Part shown: positions 33,440 through 45,800 of the stretch, piece by piece
Layout: each line of letters begins with the position of its first letter
Numbering within the stretch: the stretch's first letter is position 1
From: Ipomoea triloba
Taxonomy: Eukaryota > Streptophyta > Magnoliopsida > Solanales > Convolvulaceae
Reading direction: 5' to 3'
Assembly (NCBI RefSeq): GCF_003576645.1
Contig: NC_044917.1
Span: 13,467,192-13,531,191 of the forward strand
DNA length: 64,000 bases
Made by a program: the position numbers and the translations under genes
Notes under the pieces: generated by a model
What the model was told of the DNA's origin: nothing
Database searches by the model: none
Seen by the model: the letters and a program-made list of their open reading frames with translations, nothing else

Positions 33440-35842
33440 CTCTCATTTTTGGGCTGATGCTATCCTTACTGCATGTTATTTGATCAATCGCATGCCATCC
33501 TCTGTTTTAAACAACCTTACCCCGTATTCCATTGTGTATCCTTCTGTTGATCTTTTTCCTCTTCCTCCTCGGATTTTTGGATGTGTTTGTTTTGTCTATG
33601 ACATGACGCCAGGGCAGTCAAAGATGGATCCTAAAGCTGTTAAGTGTGTGTTTTTAGGTTATTCCCGGCTACAAAAGGGTTATAAGTGTTATTCTCCGTC
33701 ACTCAAGCGACACTTTGTGTCTGCAGATGTCACCTTTATTGAGTCATCTCCTTTCTTCCAGCCTTCTCCAAAAGACACTGTTCGAGAAGTCCTCCATATT
33801 CCTTACCTTGGTCCTCCAGCTGATCCTCCAGTTGCCCAAAGTACTGATCCTCCAGTTGCCCAAAGTACTGATCTTCCAGCTGATCCTCCCGTTGTCCCTA
33901 ACCCCCCCCCCCTTCAGGTTTATCAACGCCGTCCTCGCCCTACACCTGCTGAGACTCCTGTTGACTCACCCGGGCCATCTGATCCTCCTGCTACGGTTCT
34001 ACCACTTCCACTGGAATCTGTTCCTGATCCCACTAAGGCATCCACTGATCTCCGTAGAGGTACACGTTCTACTTGTAACCCTCATCCCATATATACTTTC
34101 TTGAGCTATCATCGTGTGTCTTCCCCATACTATGTCTTCCTTTCTCATCTGTCTTCTGTGCCTATACCCAAGACTACTAATGAGGCTCTCTCGGATCCAG
34201 GTTGGCGCCAAGCCATGTTGACAGAAATGGAGGCTCTTCAATCCAGTGGCACATGGGAGTTGGTTCCTCTCCCTGTGGGTAAGACTGTTGTTGGGTGTAG
34301 ATGGATTTATACTGTGAAGGTGGGCCCTGATGGTAAGATTGATCGCCTTAAAGCAAGGCTGGTGGCTAAAGGCTACACCTAGATTTTTGGTTTGGATTAT
34401 ACTGATACTTTTTCTCCTGTAGCTAAAATTGCATCAGTCCGCTTGTTGTTGTCTCTGGCTGCTATTAACCATTGGGACCTACACCAATTGGATATCAAGA
34501 ATGCTTTCCTCCATAGCGATCTTAAAGAGGAGGTTTATATGGAGCAACCACCTGGGTTTGTTACTCAGGGGGAGTCTGGCTTGGTGTGTAAGCTTCGCCG
34601 CTCTTTGTATGGCTTAAAGCAGTCTCCACGAGCTTGGTTCGGGAGATTTAGCTCAGTGGTGTGTGAGTTTGGTATGGTTCGGAGTGAAGTTGATCATTCT
34701 GTGTTCTATCGCCATTCTAGTGGGAAATGCATATATCTTGTTGTGTATGTGGATGACATCGTTATAACAGGAAGTGATCAAGAAGGCATATCCAAACTGA
34801 AAGAGTATCTCTTCAGTCGATTCCAGACTAAGGACTTGGGCAAACTGAAATATTTCCTTGGTATTGAAGTAGCTCAGTCTCACAGTGGTAAAGTTATTTC
34901 TCAAAGGAAGTATGCCTTGGATATTCTAGAAGAGACGGGTTTGTTGGATTGTAGACCTGTGGATAATCCAATGGATCCAAATGTTAAACTTCTACCAGAC
35001 AGGGGGAGCCATTGCCTGACCGAGAGAGATACAGGAGACTAATCGGGAAATTGAATTATCTCACAATCACTCGACCAGATATTTCCTTTGCAGTCAGTGT
35101 ATTAAGCCAATTTCTTGAAAGTCCTTGTGATACTCATTGGGATGCTGCTGTTCGAGTTCTGAGGTACATCAAAAGAGCCCCAGGGAAAGGTCTACTGTAT
35201 GAAGATAGAGGACATGCTCAAGTTGTGGGATATTCTGATGCAGACTAGGCTGGTTGTCCTTTTGACAAACGATCTACCTCAGGTTACTGTGTACTCATTG
35301 GTGGTAATCTTATATCTTGGAAGAGTAAAAAACAAGATGTTGTTGCCAGATCCAGTGCTGAAGCTGAATACCATGCTATGACTCTTGTCACGTGTGAGTT
35401 GATATGGCTTAAGCATTTACTTCAAGAGTTACAATGTGGCTAGGTCGTTCAAATGACATTAATATGTGACAACCAAGCAGCTCTTCATATTGCCTCAAAT
35501 CCAATCTTTCATGAGAGGACCAACCAAACATATTGAAGTTGACTGCCACTTTATCAGGGAGAAAATTGTGTCTGGGAGTATCAAGACTAGCTTTGTCAAC
35601 TCTGCAGATCAATTAGCTGATATCCTAACAAAATCTCTTAGAGCTCCTAGAGTTGGGCATATTTGTAACAAGCTTGGAACATATGATCTATACTCTCCAG
35701 CTTGAGGGGAGTGTTAAACCCTAAGCCCGTTTATAGATAAGCCCATTAGGGTTCTCTCTATTCTTGTATAAGTAGTGGTAGTCTGTACAGTTCTATACAT
35801 AGAGATATATACAAATATACATTATTCTCTCATATATTCACA
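33440..35842 (+). mobile_element. Decayed Ty1/copia retrotransposon, 3' part with LTR
   Basis: The reading frames give, in order, the end of integrase (SHFWADAILTACYLINRMPS), a proline-rich linker, reverse transcriptase (WRQAMLTEMEALQ, LDIKNAFLHSDLKEEVYM, and the catalytic YVDDIVITG), and RNase H with the late ADILTK-type ending. Gag, protease and most of integrase are absent. Stops at 34381 and 35247 and a frameshift near 35000 break the polyprotein, so it is not functional. The polypurine tract TTGAGGGGAG (about 35703) precedes TGTTAAACCCTAAGCC (35712), the start of a short 3' LTR ending near TATTCACA at about 35842. The LTR has TTGTATAAGTAG, a TATA-like box. Confidence 0.85.
35712..35842 (+). 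repeat. Copia 3' LTR (short)
   Basis: It begins TGTTAAACCC just after the polypurine tract and ends around TTCACA, giving TG..CA ends and about 131 bp. No matching 5' LTR is present in the window. Confidence 0.55.
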
Positions 35843-36185
35843 AAGCAGAACCAATCATTTACAAGGGTTAAACTCAAGATTATATTTCTGAAGTGAAATC
35901 AGTTCCCTTCTACCTGAGATTAATTGTCCATTATGGTTGATGAGGTATACTCACAATCTCAAGATTGGGATAGTACAATCCACATGTATACAAGATTATC
36001 CAATTCAGGTAGACCAACTATGAATAAACAAACTAAACATTAGAGAAATTCAGTATCCACAATAATGCTCATGCAAAAAGGTAGCTAATAATAGCACTGA
36101 TCACAATTTTGAACAACCTAGAAGTCAAAGGTAAGAGGACTAGGTTGGGTGCCACCAACCACCAGCAAAAACAAAATCAAAGGGT

Positions 36186-36367
36186 TCAAGTCACACTTTC
36201 AGCCCGGGAAAACGAGGAAGGGAAGCGGGTGGGTGCTTCTAGATATACCACCCCTATTCGTGGGATGAAGATATAAGCCAGAACATAAATAATCACCATC
36301 GTTGGGAGGAGCCTCGATACAACAAAACTGGTCGTCCCTATCGTAGAATAATTAATTAATTCCTTCA
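36186..36367 (-). other. Possible orphan exon encoding a hydrophobic peptide
   Basis: On the minus strand a good acceptor (CTTCGTTTTTGCAG) is followed at 36367 by an open frame with a hydrophobic stretch (TMVIIYVLAYIFIPRIGVV) and a stop at 36186. No ATG and no partner exon is visible on either side, and the family is unrecognised. It could be the last exon of a small membrane protein gene broken by the copia insertion, or chance. Confidence 0.25.
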
Positions 36368-37149
36368 CTGCAAAAACGAAGAAACCCCAGTGATCATAAT
36401 CAGTATAGTCTAATGCCGATTAATTTACTTTCCAGCTTTTCTTACTCCATTACTTATTTTATAAAGAGATTACTTTGCAGGCACTTGGTAGTTAGTAAAA
36501 GGATATCGATGTTGAGTGGAAAATAGCATAAAAAGTATGATATTGCTGAAATACGAGGGAAAGAGTAAGAGTGTCAGTAAAATTACCACTTGGCAAGTAA
36601 GATCCTCCATGATCCCGACTCTAACTGTACAATTTGTTAATTTCTACCTTCAAAAGCTATCCTGAAGACCTGAAGTAAGTCAAGTAACAAAAGGAATGAC
36701 ATTGCTTCATTCAAAATAATAATTATAAACTCCTTTGAATTGTTCCAAGAACATTCATACTAAGCCTACGTGTCATGGTATACTCAAAATTGAACTAAAT
36801 TGTGTCAATAGCTGAAATAATTACCAGGTATCAATTCAAAGTAGATTTCATAAACACGTATGGAGCACTAAAAATGGATCTTAAACTATTCGCTCCAGCC
36901 ATGAGTCCATGACCTTTGCACAACAAACAAGTTCCCCATGAACCTGAATTTGGATTCAGAATAAGAGTGCAGAGATTGCCAGCCACAAAAGTGAAAGACA
37001 GTTTTGGAGTCGAGTCTTCAGATAATTATTTCGAGATTGATTTCTTTTGATTCCTATTTGTTTTTCTTTTTCTAAGTCAATCGCTGAACTTTGTACTTTC
37101 AAATTATATTGTCTTGGAAGGAAGGCCAACTTGTTTGTTGTTCCTATCA

Positions 37150-37770
37150 GGAGCGAAAAACTACTACGGTAATACCTATCACATTTATACAAAAAACTAC
37201 TAATACTTTTAAAGTAGTACTTATCACTTTTATATCAAAAACTAATACTTCTGAACTAATACATTTCACTTTTGTACTAAATAGTAATACTTTTAAAGTA
37301 ATACTTATCACTTTTATACACAATATTAATACTTCAAGTATGGTATCACTTTTATACAAAAAACCTAGTACTTGTGAAGTACTCCCTCTATCTCATTTTA
37401 TGTGTATGGTTCAATTAATGAGGATTGACTGAAATTATTTTGAATTAAATTTTTCAAACATTAAGTTTAGTATTAGTATATTAATTTTATATATTTAGAA
37501 ACTATATAAAAAGTACTATCAAAACCAAAAATAAAAAAATAAAAATGATTAAAAGTACTAAATAAAATAAGCAAAGAAGAAAGAGTTGATTTGACTAATA
37601 AATAATAAACAAAACAGGTAAAATGGGATAGAGGGAGTAACACCTATCACCTTTATACAAAAAACCAATACTTTTAAAGTAAAGCCCATTACTTTTATAC
37701 TGAAAACTGATACTTTTAAAGTAATACTCATTACTTTTCTACCAAAAACTAAAACTTGTAATTAGTTATA
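37150..37770. repeat. Degenerate repeat array (AATACTTTTAAAGTAATAC) split by a Stowaway MITE
   Basis: Units of about 42 bp containing ACTTATCACTTTTATAC and AATACTTTTAAAGTAATAC recur at 37165-37380, are interrupted at 37382, and resume at 37645-37770. The short frames across them are artefacts of the repeat. Confidence 0.6.
37382..37641. mobile_element. Stowaway MITE with TA target duplication
   Basis: The ends ACTCCCTCTATCTCATTTTA and AAAATGGGATAGAGGGAGT are a near-perfect inverted repeat, bordered by TA on both sides. Tips of the CTCCCTC type plus a TA target duplication define Stowaway (Tc1/mariner) MITEs. It inserted into the repeat array. Confidence 0.8.
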
Positions 37771-38285
37771 ATATATTATAATAACTTTATCACATACAAA
37801 TAATTTTTTTAAAAAGTAAAACTATAGTCAATCCCAGTAGTTGTTACTGAAGAAATGGAAAATAAACAAGAAACAGAAAGACTAAAATCAGAGATATGGT
37901 ATGGTGGCATTTCCAACATAAACAAGGGTGTTGTAGTAAACTGTAAACAACGTAAACAAGGGTGTTCAATCCCGCATTCATGGTGGCTTTTCCAAGAATC
38001 AATATTGATATAGCAGGCATAATGATTTACAATGGAATGTTGTATTTAAAAAATGGGTATGGAATATTATTGTTGTTCTTTTTCCTTAAAATAGCCTAAA
38101 CTCATTTTGTTTGCCCATACCCATTTTTTGAGATCCGTGAGACAGTCACACACGTTTTTGCATGTGGCTATATTATTAAACCAATAATGCAAAATAAGAT
38201 AGTAATGCTCATGCATATATACACAAGGTAAAATCTTGAGTGTAACACTTAAATATGTAACCAGCTCATGCTTTCAACAAGTACC

Positions 38286-38429
38286 TTAGTTTAAGGATAG
38301 AGTGGTGTTATTCTCAGCAGTGGAAATATTCTCCTTAGAGAGATCAGCAATAGACCCAGGTGCATTATTTGCCACAGTAGTTTCCAAATTCGGTTCAGGT
38401 TCCACTAATAGTTTTGAGGTTCCAGGGAG
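38286..38429 (-). CDS. Candidate last exon of the kelch gene (47 codons)
   Basis: A 47-codon frame on the minus strand starts after a good acceptor (AAATCCATTGGCAG) with LPGTSKLLVEPEPNLETT and ends SLN then TAA at 38286. It is in phase 0, which matches splicing from CAGGAG at 42816 of the kelch gene and would give a 531-residue protein. The donor (GAG|GTTTAACT) is weak, so the kelch frame may simply stop at 42810. The intron would be 4.4 kb and holds an LTR element. Confidence 0.45.
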   Translation of the reverse strand, partial: LPGTSKLLVEPEPNLETTVANNAPGSIADLSKENISTAENNTTLSLN

Positions 38430-39118
38430 CTGCCAATGGATTTAATAAAAGTTTATCAGACAAATCCCAGGTTCGAACAATATCAAATTCTCATAAAAAA
38501 CAACTCTTAGATATCAGTAAAATGCTGAATGATGGTGATGAGGACACGACCAAAGCAATTTAAAATATCACCATCTACCCTTTTGTCGTTTTGATAAAAA
38601 TCCCAAAAAATTAGTTCCTTTTGTCGTTTTGATATGAAATTTTTGGTAATAGCTAACTTAACGATATTGCTTTCCATAAAAAGTTTGTGTCACAAATCAT
38701 TCCCTATAAACACAGAAAAATCTCTGAAATCCAGCTACTGTTAGTTTCTGTCCAGGAAATTTGCCTTCCGTGCAGTTCCAAAAGAAAATTTTGGGAAAAA
38801 TACTTCCATGTACCCTTCTACCCTGAAACTTTTTGTGGTTGCATCCGCCTCATAGTTCTTGCTAACCATAAAAAATTTTGGGTCAAAAAGATCAACAACA
38901 AAATCCCAGAAAATTTACCAGTCACTGTAAAGTCTGTCCAGATTTGTTTTGTCATTCCATGTGCTTTCTAGTATAATGTTCATTGTTTCTCATCATCCAT
39001 GGAGTCTTTTGACTTTTGAGTTAAATACACTTCAACAAGGATCACTCAATGTATAAGAATTTTACAAGAAGCTGAGAGATTTGATGATCTGAGGTAAGGT
39101 CGTTGAGCCAGTTGTAAT

Positions 39119-41328
39119 TGTTGAATTTGAAAGATTCAAAGGCCTGGCGGGCTGGCGGTGGAGAATAACAACCACCCGCCAGTTAGGAGGAGGAAGCAGG
39201 ATGAAGAATCAAGGAGAGAAATAGTTATAATTGTGAAAATATGTTCACTCTTTACTTCTTATCTTAATGAATTTACACTGATACACTGCCATATATATAT
39301 ATACATGCTCGAAAGCTATTCATGCCTTTTCACATCCTATGCTCCTATTCATGCCTTTTCACATTTCTAACACTCCCCCTCAAGCTGGAGCATCTGGAAG
39401 TTCCAAGCTTGGATTAAAGCATACACTCCGCTCCACTCTAAATTACAAATGAAGATTAAAAGCAGCTAGAGGATAACAATGTTGAATGGCTTCGAAGAGA
39501 TGAAGCTATAAACAACCCTTGGGAATGAAGATGAATGCGCCAAGGGCGAAGCTTAACACGAATAACCTTACAGCAATATGAGCACTCTAGGACTTGCCAA
39601 CAACAATCTTCATCGAGAGCGGTGGAGGCGAAAGGGAGCAAAGAATAGCAAAGAATGCAGTAGAGCCCATAGTAATGAAGATAACTTCAAAGCAAAAAGA
39701 TGAAGATAACACACCGATTGTAGATAGTCACACTCCCCCTTACTTGAAACATGGGAAATAATCAAAGGCCTTTATAGTATTGTTAAAACTGAACACCCTT
39801 GGGATAAGGCATACCGGAGATAAAGAAACAACACGGTTATACCAAACCACCATGGGAAGAAGTTTGGCAATAAACCCAAAAAGCCTTCAAATTTGACCAA
39901 AGAATGGCAAAACAACAATCTGAAAAGTTTCGCAGAAAATTCTCGGGTCTATATGATGAGGAGAATTATGAGAACACATAAGTGGAAGAGGAGCTTGAAA
40001 CAAACAATTGCAATGTTAACAGATCACTAGTTGGAGAAAGAGCTAGGACGTTGCATCAATGGTGGTAGAAAGGCTGGTTTGAGTGATTCCGCCCATAAGC
40101 ATGTGAGAGATGCAGTTGGGACATCAAGTGATGCTGTGATGGAGGGAGATATTGTGAACTGAACAAATACATGATAATGGCGGGGAAAAGAGGTGGTAGA
40201 TGAAACCATAATAAAAGAAAAGAAACTGCCTTAAGGGATGGTCAGCAACATTGACCGTTGACCGGCGAAGTTGACATGCAGAGATGGAGGATCCGAAAAC
40301 ACTGCTAGGTGCGTCTCCTCAAGGCGAATCCAATGGAGGCAACAGCACCTTGAACGGAGACCTTATGAGAGAGCATAGTTATCATGGCGCCCTGTTAAGT
40401 TGTGGCGCCCCCCGACTGCCTTGTCGCCTAGGCGCCCGCCTATGAACATTCTAAAGTCTACTGCCCACTTGCCCAGCCATTATAAACCAAAACCAAAGAG
40501 AAAAAAAGAATCTCACCCGAGAAAGAAGAAGAAAGAAGAGAAATCAGAAATGAAGACAGACAACCAAGACTCGGTCACAGTGGGGGACGAGGACGACGAC
40601 GGTGGGACGGCGACGGCAGTGGGAGGCACGGAGGCAAAAGGGTTTCTTCTTCTCTGTGAGCCCGAGGGTTTCTTCGCACGAAATTTCGAAATGTTTCTTT
40701 CTCTCTCTTCTCTATTCTTATTAGGGGTTTAATTTTTTATTTTTTATTTTTTAAAAAGGTCGGGTTTTATGGGTTCAACGCCTGATCGGCGTCCATGGCG
40801 TCGCCTAGGACGCCTAGGCGACGCCGTGATAACTATGGGAGAGAGATCTGTCCGGAAAACAGCCAGTGACTCCGGCAACGGTGGCGGCGCATGAGGGCGC
40901 GTACGGAGGCGGACGGCGACGGGTCTTCAGGCCTAGGCTCACGACGAGGTTCCGAGTAAGGCTGTGGTGTTAGTTTCTTCGAACAACAGCTAGAAGTGCA
41001 TCGGAACGAGATGGGCAGCTGCGTATTTCCGGGAAAAATGGTGTTTTGAGAAGGGAAATAGCCTGGAAAACTTAGGCTTTGATACCATGTTGAATTTGAA
41101 AGATTCAAAAGCCTAGCGGGTGGAGAATAACAACCACCCGCCAGTTAGGAGGAAGCAAGATGAAGAATCAAGGAGAGAAAAATGGTTATAATTGTGAAAA
41201 TATGTTCACTCTTTACTTCTTATCTTAATGAATTGATTACACTGATACACTGCCATATATATATATATAAATGCTAGAAAGATTTTCACATCCTATGCTC
41301 CTATTCATGCCTTTTCAAATTTCTAACA
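39119..41328 (-). mobile_element. Non-autonomous copia-type LTR element, minus orientation
   Basis: Two direct LTRs, 39119-39372 (254 bp) and 41088-41328 (241 bp), both begin TGTTGAATTTGAAAGATTC and end TTTCTAACA. In minus sense the 5' LTR is the right one. It is followed by TGGTATCAAAGC (tRNA-Met-type PBS), and the left LTR is preceded by the polypurine tract CTTGAGGGGGAGTG. Flanks are GTAAT and GTAAA, a 4/5 match. The 1.7-kb interior has no gag or pol, so it depends on an autonomous relative. LTR divergence by small indels indicates an older insertion. Confidence 0.8.
40374..40845. mobile_element. GC-rich TIR element nested in the LTR element
   Basis: The ends ATAGTTATCATGGCGCC and GGCGACGCCGTGATAACTAT are inverted. 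Inner words TCGCCTAGGCGCC and CGTCGCCTAGGACGCC are also self-complementary. A lysine-rich frame inside (40400-40732) is a by-product of A-rich sequence. Confidence 0.6.
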
Positions 41329-41529
41329 GTAAATACCTATAATAGATTTATGTATGGTGTTAGAAAGGAAATTGCACATTTACTTCCTTATCAATGCAAG
41401 TACTTGCTTACTTTACTATACCATCCCAAACATGATTAGGAAAGATTACAGCGAAAGGAGGTCAAGAATTCAACATCTATTTTCTTGCCATATGATCAGA
41501 ACTCAAAAGAAATAAGTGAGAATGTAAAA

Positions 41530-42531
41530 ATGTGTGAAGAAGAGTGAAAAAAATTATCAGAGAAAATTGAGTGACAAAGAAGAGGAGATTGAGGAAAAAA
41601 GTGGCATAACAAAAGAAATTCGAGATCAAAATAAAGAATGTGAAAATGAGAAACTAGAATTGTGTTTTGAACTATGTAAGAAAAAGAATGAGAGGGAAGA
41701 CATTGAGAACCCTATAAGCATTGTTTTAAGTTGATTGTAGGCTCATGGATGTGGTTCAAGTGTTGAGAATAGGTTGGATGGGATGGCAAAGGGACATCAA
41801 AAGTTAAATGCATTAATGGTGCTATTGTGTCACGTTCAAGGAAGCTTTGGGTCACACACTTTATATGACAAGGAGATACAATTCGTCACTTGGGAATATC
41901 CTTCATTTCCCTTTGATAGAAGAAAAGAGTTTGATTTGAGGACGAATATTCTCGAAGAATGAGGAATGATGAGACCAGAGCAATTCAAAATATCATCATC
42001 TACTCTAATTTGGAAGAATTATCACTACAATGATTAAATTAATTGAATCCAAAATAAGCTCGAATAGAGATTTTAAAGACCAATTAGTGATTGAGTGGTA
42101 CCAAGCTGAATGTGTGACTAATGGATCATTATGTTGGCCCAAAAATATGAAGGAGAATGTCCTAGAAGGCTCAAGGAACATGATCATCATTGAAAAGAAA
42201 CCACATAATAAAAATCTAAATATTCTATTGAATTAAAATGTATTTATGCTAAATTTAATATGTGACCTTTTGTTTTCTTTATTTTATGTTACAAGCTTAG
42301 GGGAGATGAATCTCCTTCATTGCCTTATAAATAGTCTTCTTAAAAGGGGGCTAAAACACCATCTTTAGGGCAGTTTTTTTTAGATTAGATTCAATGGGAA
42401 AATGTTGAGACATTTTCATCTCTCTACTGTTGAGAGATTTTCTTCCCAGGCTTACCAAGATAGCTTCCAATCTTGTGGTATCATCCATTCCTCATCACCT
42501 AAGACCAAGGTGTGGAGGAAATATCCTAATA

Positions 42532-42575
<44 letters not shown>

Positions 42576-42600
42576 TAATAATAAAACAACCCTAGTTCTT
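41530..42600 (+). mobile_element. Ty3/gypsy 3' remnant with LTR-like sequence
   Basis: Two short frames (41534-41734, lysine/glutamate-rich; 41774-41962, ending EFDLRTNILEE) resemble the tail of gypsy polyproteins, where an RTN..EE motif precedes the end. TGATGAGACCAGAGCAATTC at 41967 then looks like an LTR start, and a similar word (TGATGAGGACACGACCAAAG) occurs at 38537. An (AAT)n microsatellite (42532-42573) lies within. The assignment is tentative. Confidence 0.4.
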
Positions 42601-42809
42601 GTGCTTGCTGTTTTAGTGAGAAAAAAGAAGAATCCACATCAGACGGTCTCATGCTTGTTGATGATATATACACCAACTACAAGAGAAAACACAACTCGGC
42701 TTGGTCATAGCTGTTAAGCTCCTATATTTGTCCAATCTATAATACCAAATTTAATTTTAAAGTTAACTGTTTTAAGATTTCTTTCTTTAAATGAAAAGGG
42801 TTGGAAAAG

Positions 42810-45800
42810 TTAAACCTCCTGGGACAGTGAAGCATCTGTGGTGGGTGGGTTTCTCATTCCAGCTGTAGCATCCCCTGTTTGGGAGACAGACATCGTCAGT
42901 TCCCCACCAAGAGCATCTGCCTGCCTGACATCTTTCACATTCTGCTCAGTAGGCGTAGGTCTTGCATTCTCAGATGTAGAATTTGGATCATTGTTCAGAT
43001 TGTTACCATCAGTTTCCATGGCTTCCGCTTTCCTATCTTAGAAAAAAAAATCAGTCAGAGGAAAGTCATAATAAACTAGTTAGAGGGCACCAAGCATCAG
43101 TGCCGTGCTAGGCTGCTAGCCAATCTAGAAAGAGAAAGCTACATTTAGAAATAACTTGTCCTCACCCATCAGAATCATCAGAAGGCCACTTGACAGATTT
43201 TGGCTTGTTGGAAAATAACACTCCACGAAGAGGCTTTCCATCTATGACAGTTTCAATAGTATAGCCATCTGGAAAGCTTTTGGTCACCTTGGCTTGAAAA
43301 GTTTTTTTCCCCGAAGTATTCTGGTATTCATGCAAATGTACATTCTGTCTGCCTGGCATTGGACCATAAAATCAATTAATGAATTTACTCCAGTTATAGG
43401 TTTGTACAATCCGATTCACTGCTTCCACTCCAAATAATAAGTGAATTAATATATATGTATCATGTATGCGAGGGGATTAGTCACAGTGTTCGACGGTGGA
43501 AACCCGGGTACACCCCAAAAAAAAATCATGTATGCGAGTTGCCTTCACAGATTTTAAAGATTTCTTATGAATTATGATGATAAATAATCCACTATTCATG
43601 TTAGTGTTACTTGATATCTTGTATCAATTTCATCAAAATTACATTATGCCAGCTGTGGAGGCTGCTTAGTCACAAGAAGTCTGAATAAGCAAGCAATCCA
43701 AGAGGAGCTATACAAGCATATACTTTACAATAATCAAAAACTTTCAGTAAGCTTTAACTGTAAACCAAAAGTTCAGTAAGATGTTATGCAACATGGGAAA
43801 ATATAAATTAAAACCTAGAAGACATTATAGTTACCTTCAGTAAGAGATGCTTGCTGCTCTTGGCATTTTAACTTTAGTTGTTTTCTCAAAGACAACTTCT
43901 CTATCCTCCGATCATCGCGTTCACTTTCCCCAACAAACCCTGATGATGTGAGTTCAACAGAGTTTACATTTCCCTTAAAGCAAATGTGAGTTCCAACTCT
44001 ATACTCAAAGAAAATGGTTTCACATAAAACAAAGAGTTGCAAAGGTAAAGTAGAAGGAATACCTGTATGCAAGTAATACATGTCATCCAATGCCTCAAGT
44101 TTCTTATTGCAACCACCTAAAAAGACAATAGCACCTCCTAAATGCGGATCCAGACACTCTCCAGCCATTGAGAATCTGGCTGAAGGCCCCTCGCCAGTAG
44201 CCATGATCTTGTTCCATACACCAGCATCTGCACAAGACACATATTTGGAAGAAATGCTATACTGATATAATGATTATACCTCCACTGTAAGATATAAATT
44301 TATCAAAGTAACACTACTGTATGTATAACCACATCTAATAAAATCAGCAGCAAAATATGCTTATAATTTCGTATGTGAGAGGACAAATTAACATGCACTA
44401 ATTACTAAGTTATCAGCTGTTATAGGAAACCTAGAGTTACTGCAGCTCCTTATAAAGGTTCTTGCGTTTCTGATCAATTTCCTTCCAGAAAAGCGAATAA
44501 GCAAATTAATAAGCGGAAAATTTAGATAAGGGAATATTCAAGATATGTTAAGGAATCTTAGGAACTTATTATAAGATATTAGGATTACCCTGCATTTAGT
44601 TAATATATGCAGCCCCTTGGCAAACATGCTGCCATGCTGGATTTTCTCATGTTGCAAGAATTTGAAGAAAAAATATATTTAAAAAAAAATGGATGTAATA
44701 TCCATTTCCAATGGAATATTCATAGTGAGTTTGTCTATTGAAGTAACTGAATCTAAGGTCTAAGAATATATTGTAAACCAATTTGCAGAAAATGAAAAAA
44801 TCGTTTCCCTTAGGTTATCAGAAATTCTGATATGTTAACTCTGTCTTGAAAATGTTAACTCCACAAGTGTATTAGTTACACCCAACTCTTGATAAAATAA
44901 GAATCAGAGCTTACCAACATCAAGCATATAAACATCATCATATAGGTTCTCCTCATCAGAGAAACCACCAAAGACAAATAAGTACTTGCCCAAGGCAACA
45001 GTTGTATGCCCAGCTCGAGGTGATAATAACTGGCCCGTTGTGTTTAATTTGCTCCAAACAAAAGAATCTATTAAAACAAGGATGTTAGAATTATCAGGAA
45101 ATTGCAGACTTAATAATACAAGAAATCCTGTTAGGCAGAGTAGTGATTTCCACTTCCATCATATAATCAAATTTGACTTAGGGATGAAATGATACCTGTG
45201 TCAAGGATATAAACATCAGACAGGTAGAAATTGCATGTATCTTCCCCACCAATGACAATGATTTTGTTCCTCCACGATGAGCAGCTATGACTCTCACGCT
45301 TGGTTGGTGGGGTGCCAGATGGTACAACACGTTTCCACGTGAATGTCTCTGCCAATTAAAGAGCAATGATTATTAAGAATTTCTTTTCACTTGACCACAT
45401 ACAACTCTCTCTCTCCCCCTCTCACAAACACTAAAACTACAAAAAGGAGAGCAACGCACCTGTATTCAATACATAGAGATCATCATAGTATATTTCACTA
45501 CCCTCAGATTTTCCACATCCACCAAATATAAATAGCCGTCTACCAATAAGGGCTGCACTGTGGCCTTCCCTAGGTTCAGGCCCATCACCTCTTAAACTTG
45601 GTGACATCCATGTGTTACAAGCTGAAAATGTATATCAGAATAAGTCTACAATTTGTAGCAACAGTTCCTTTTGAACGTTATGGAATATTGAAAAATATTT
45701 CAATAAATCTATTATTTCTTTTGACAATTCCATTCAAACTCTAGGGAAAATTGTTTAAAATGTTGAAAGTATTTAATCATCAAACAATTGAAACTGAAAC

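Noticed and set aside
37091..37432. A 113-codon frame
   Set aside because: It is a translation of the AATACTTTTAAAGTAATAC repeat array and ends in a Stowaway MITE.
40400..40732. A 110-codon frame with a lysine/glutamate run
   Set aside because: It lies inside a nested inverted-repeat element, and its charged run comes from purine-rich DNA.
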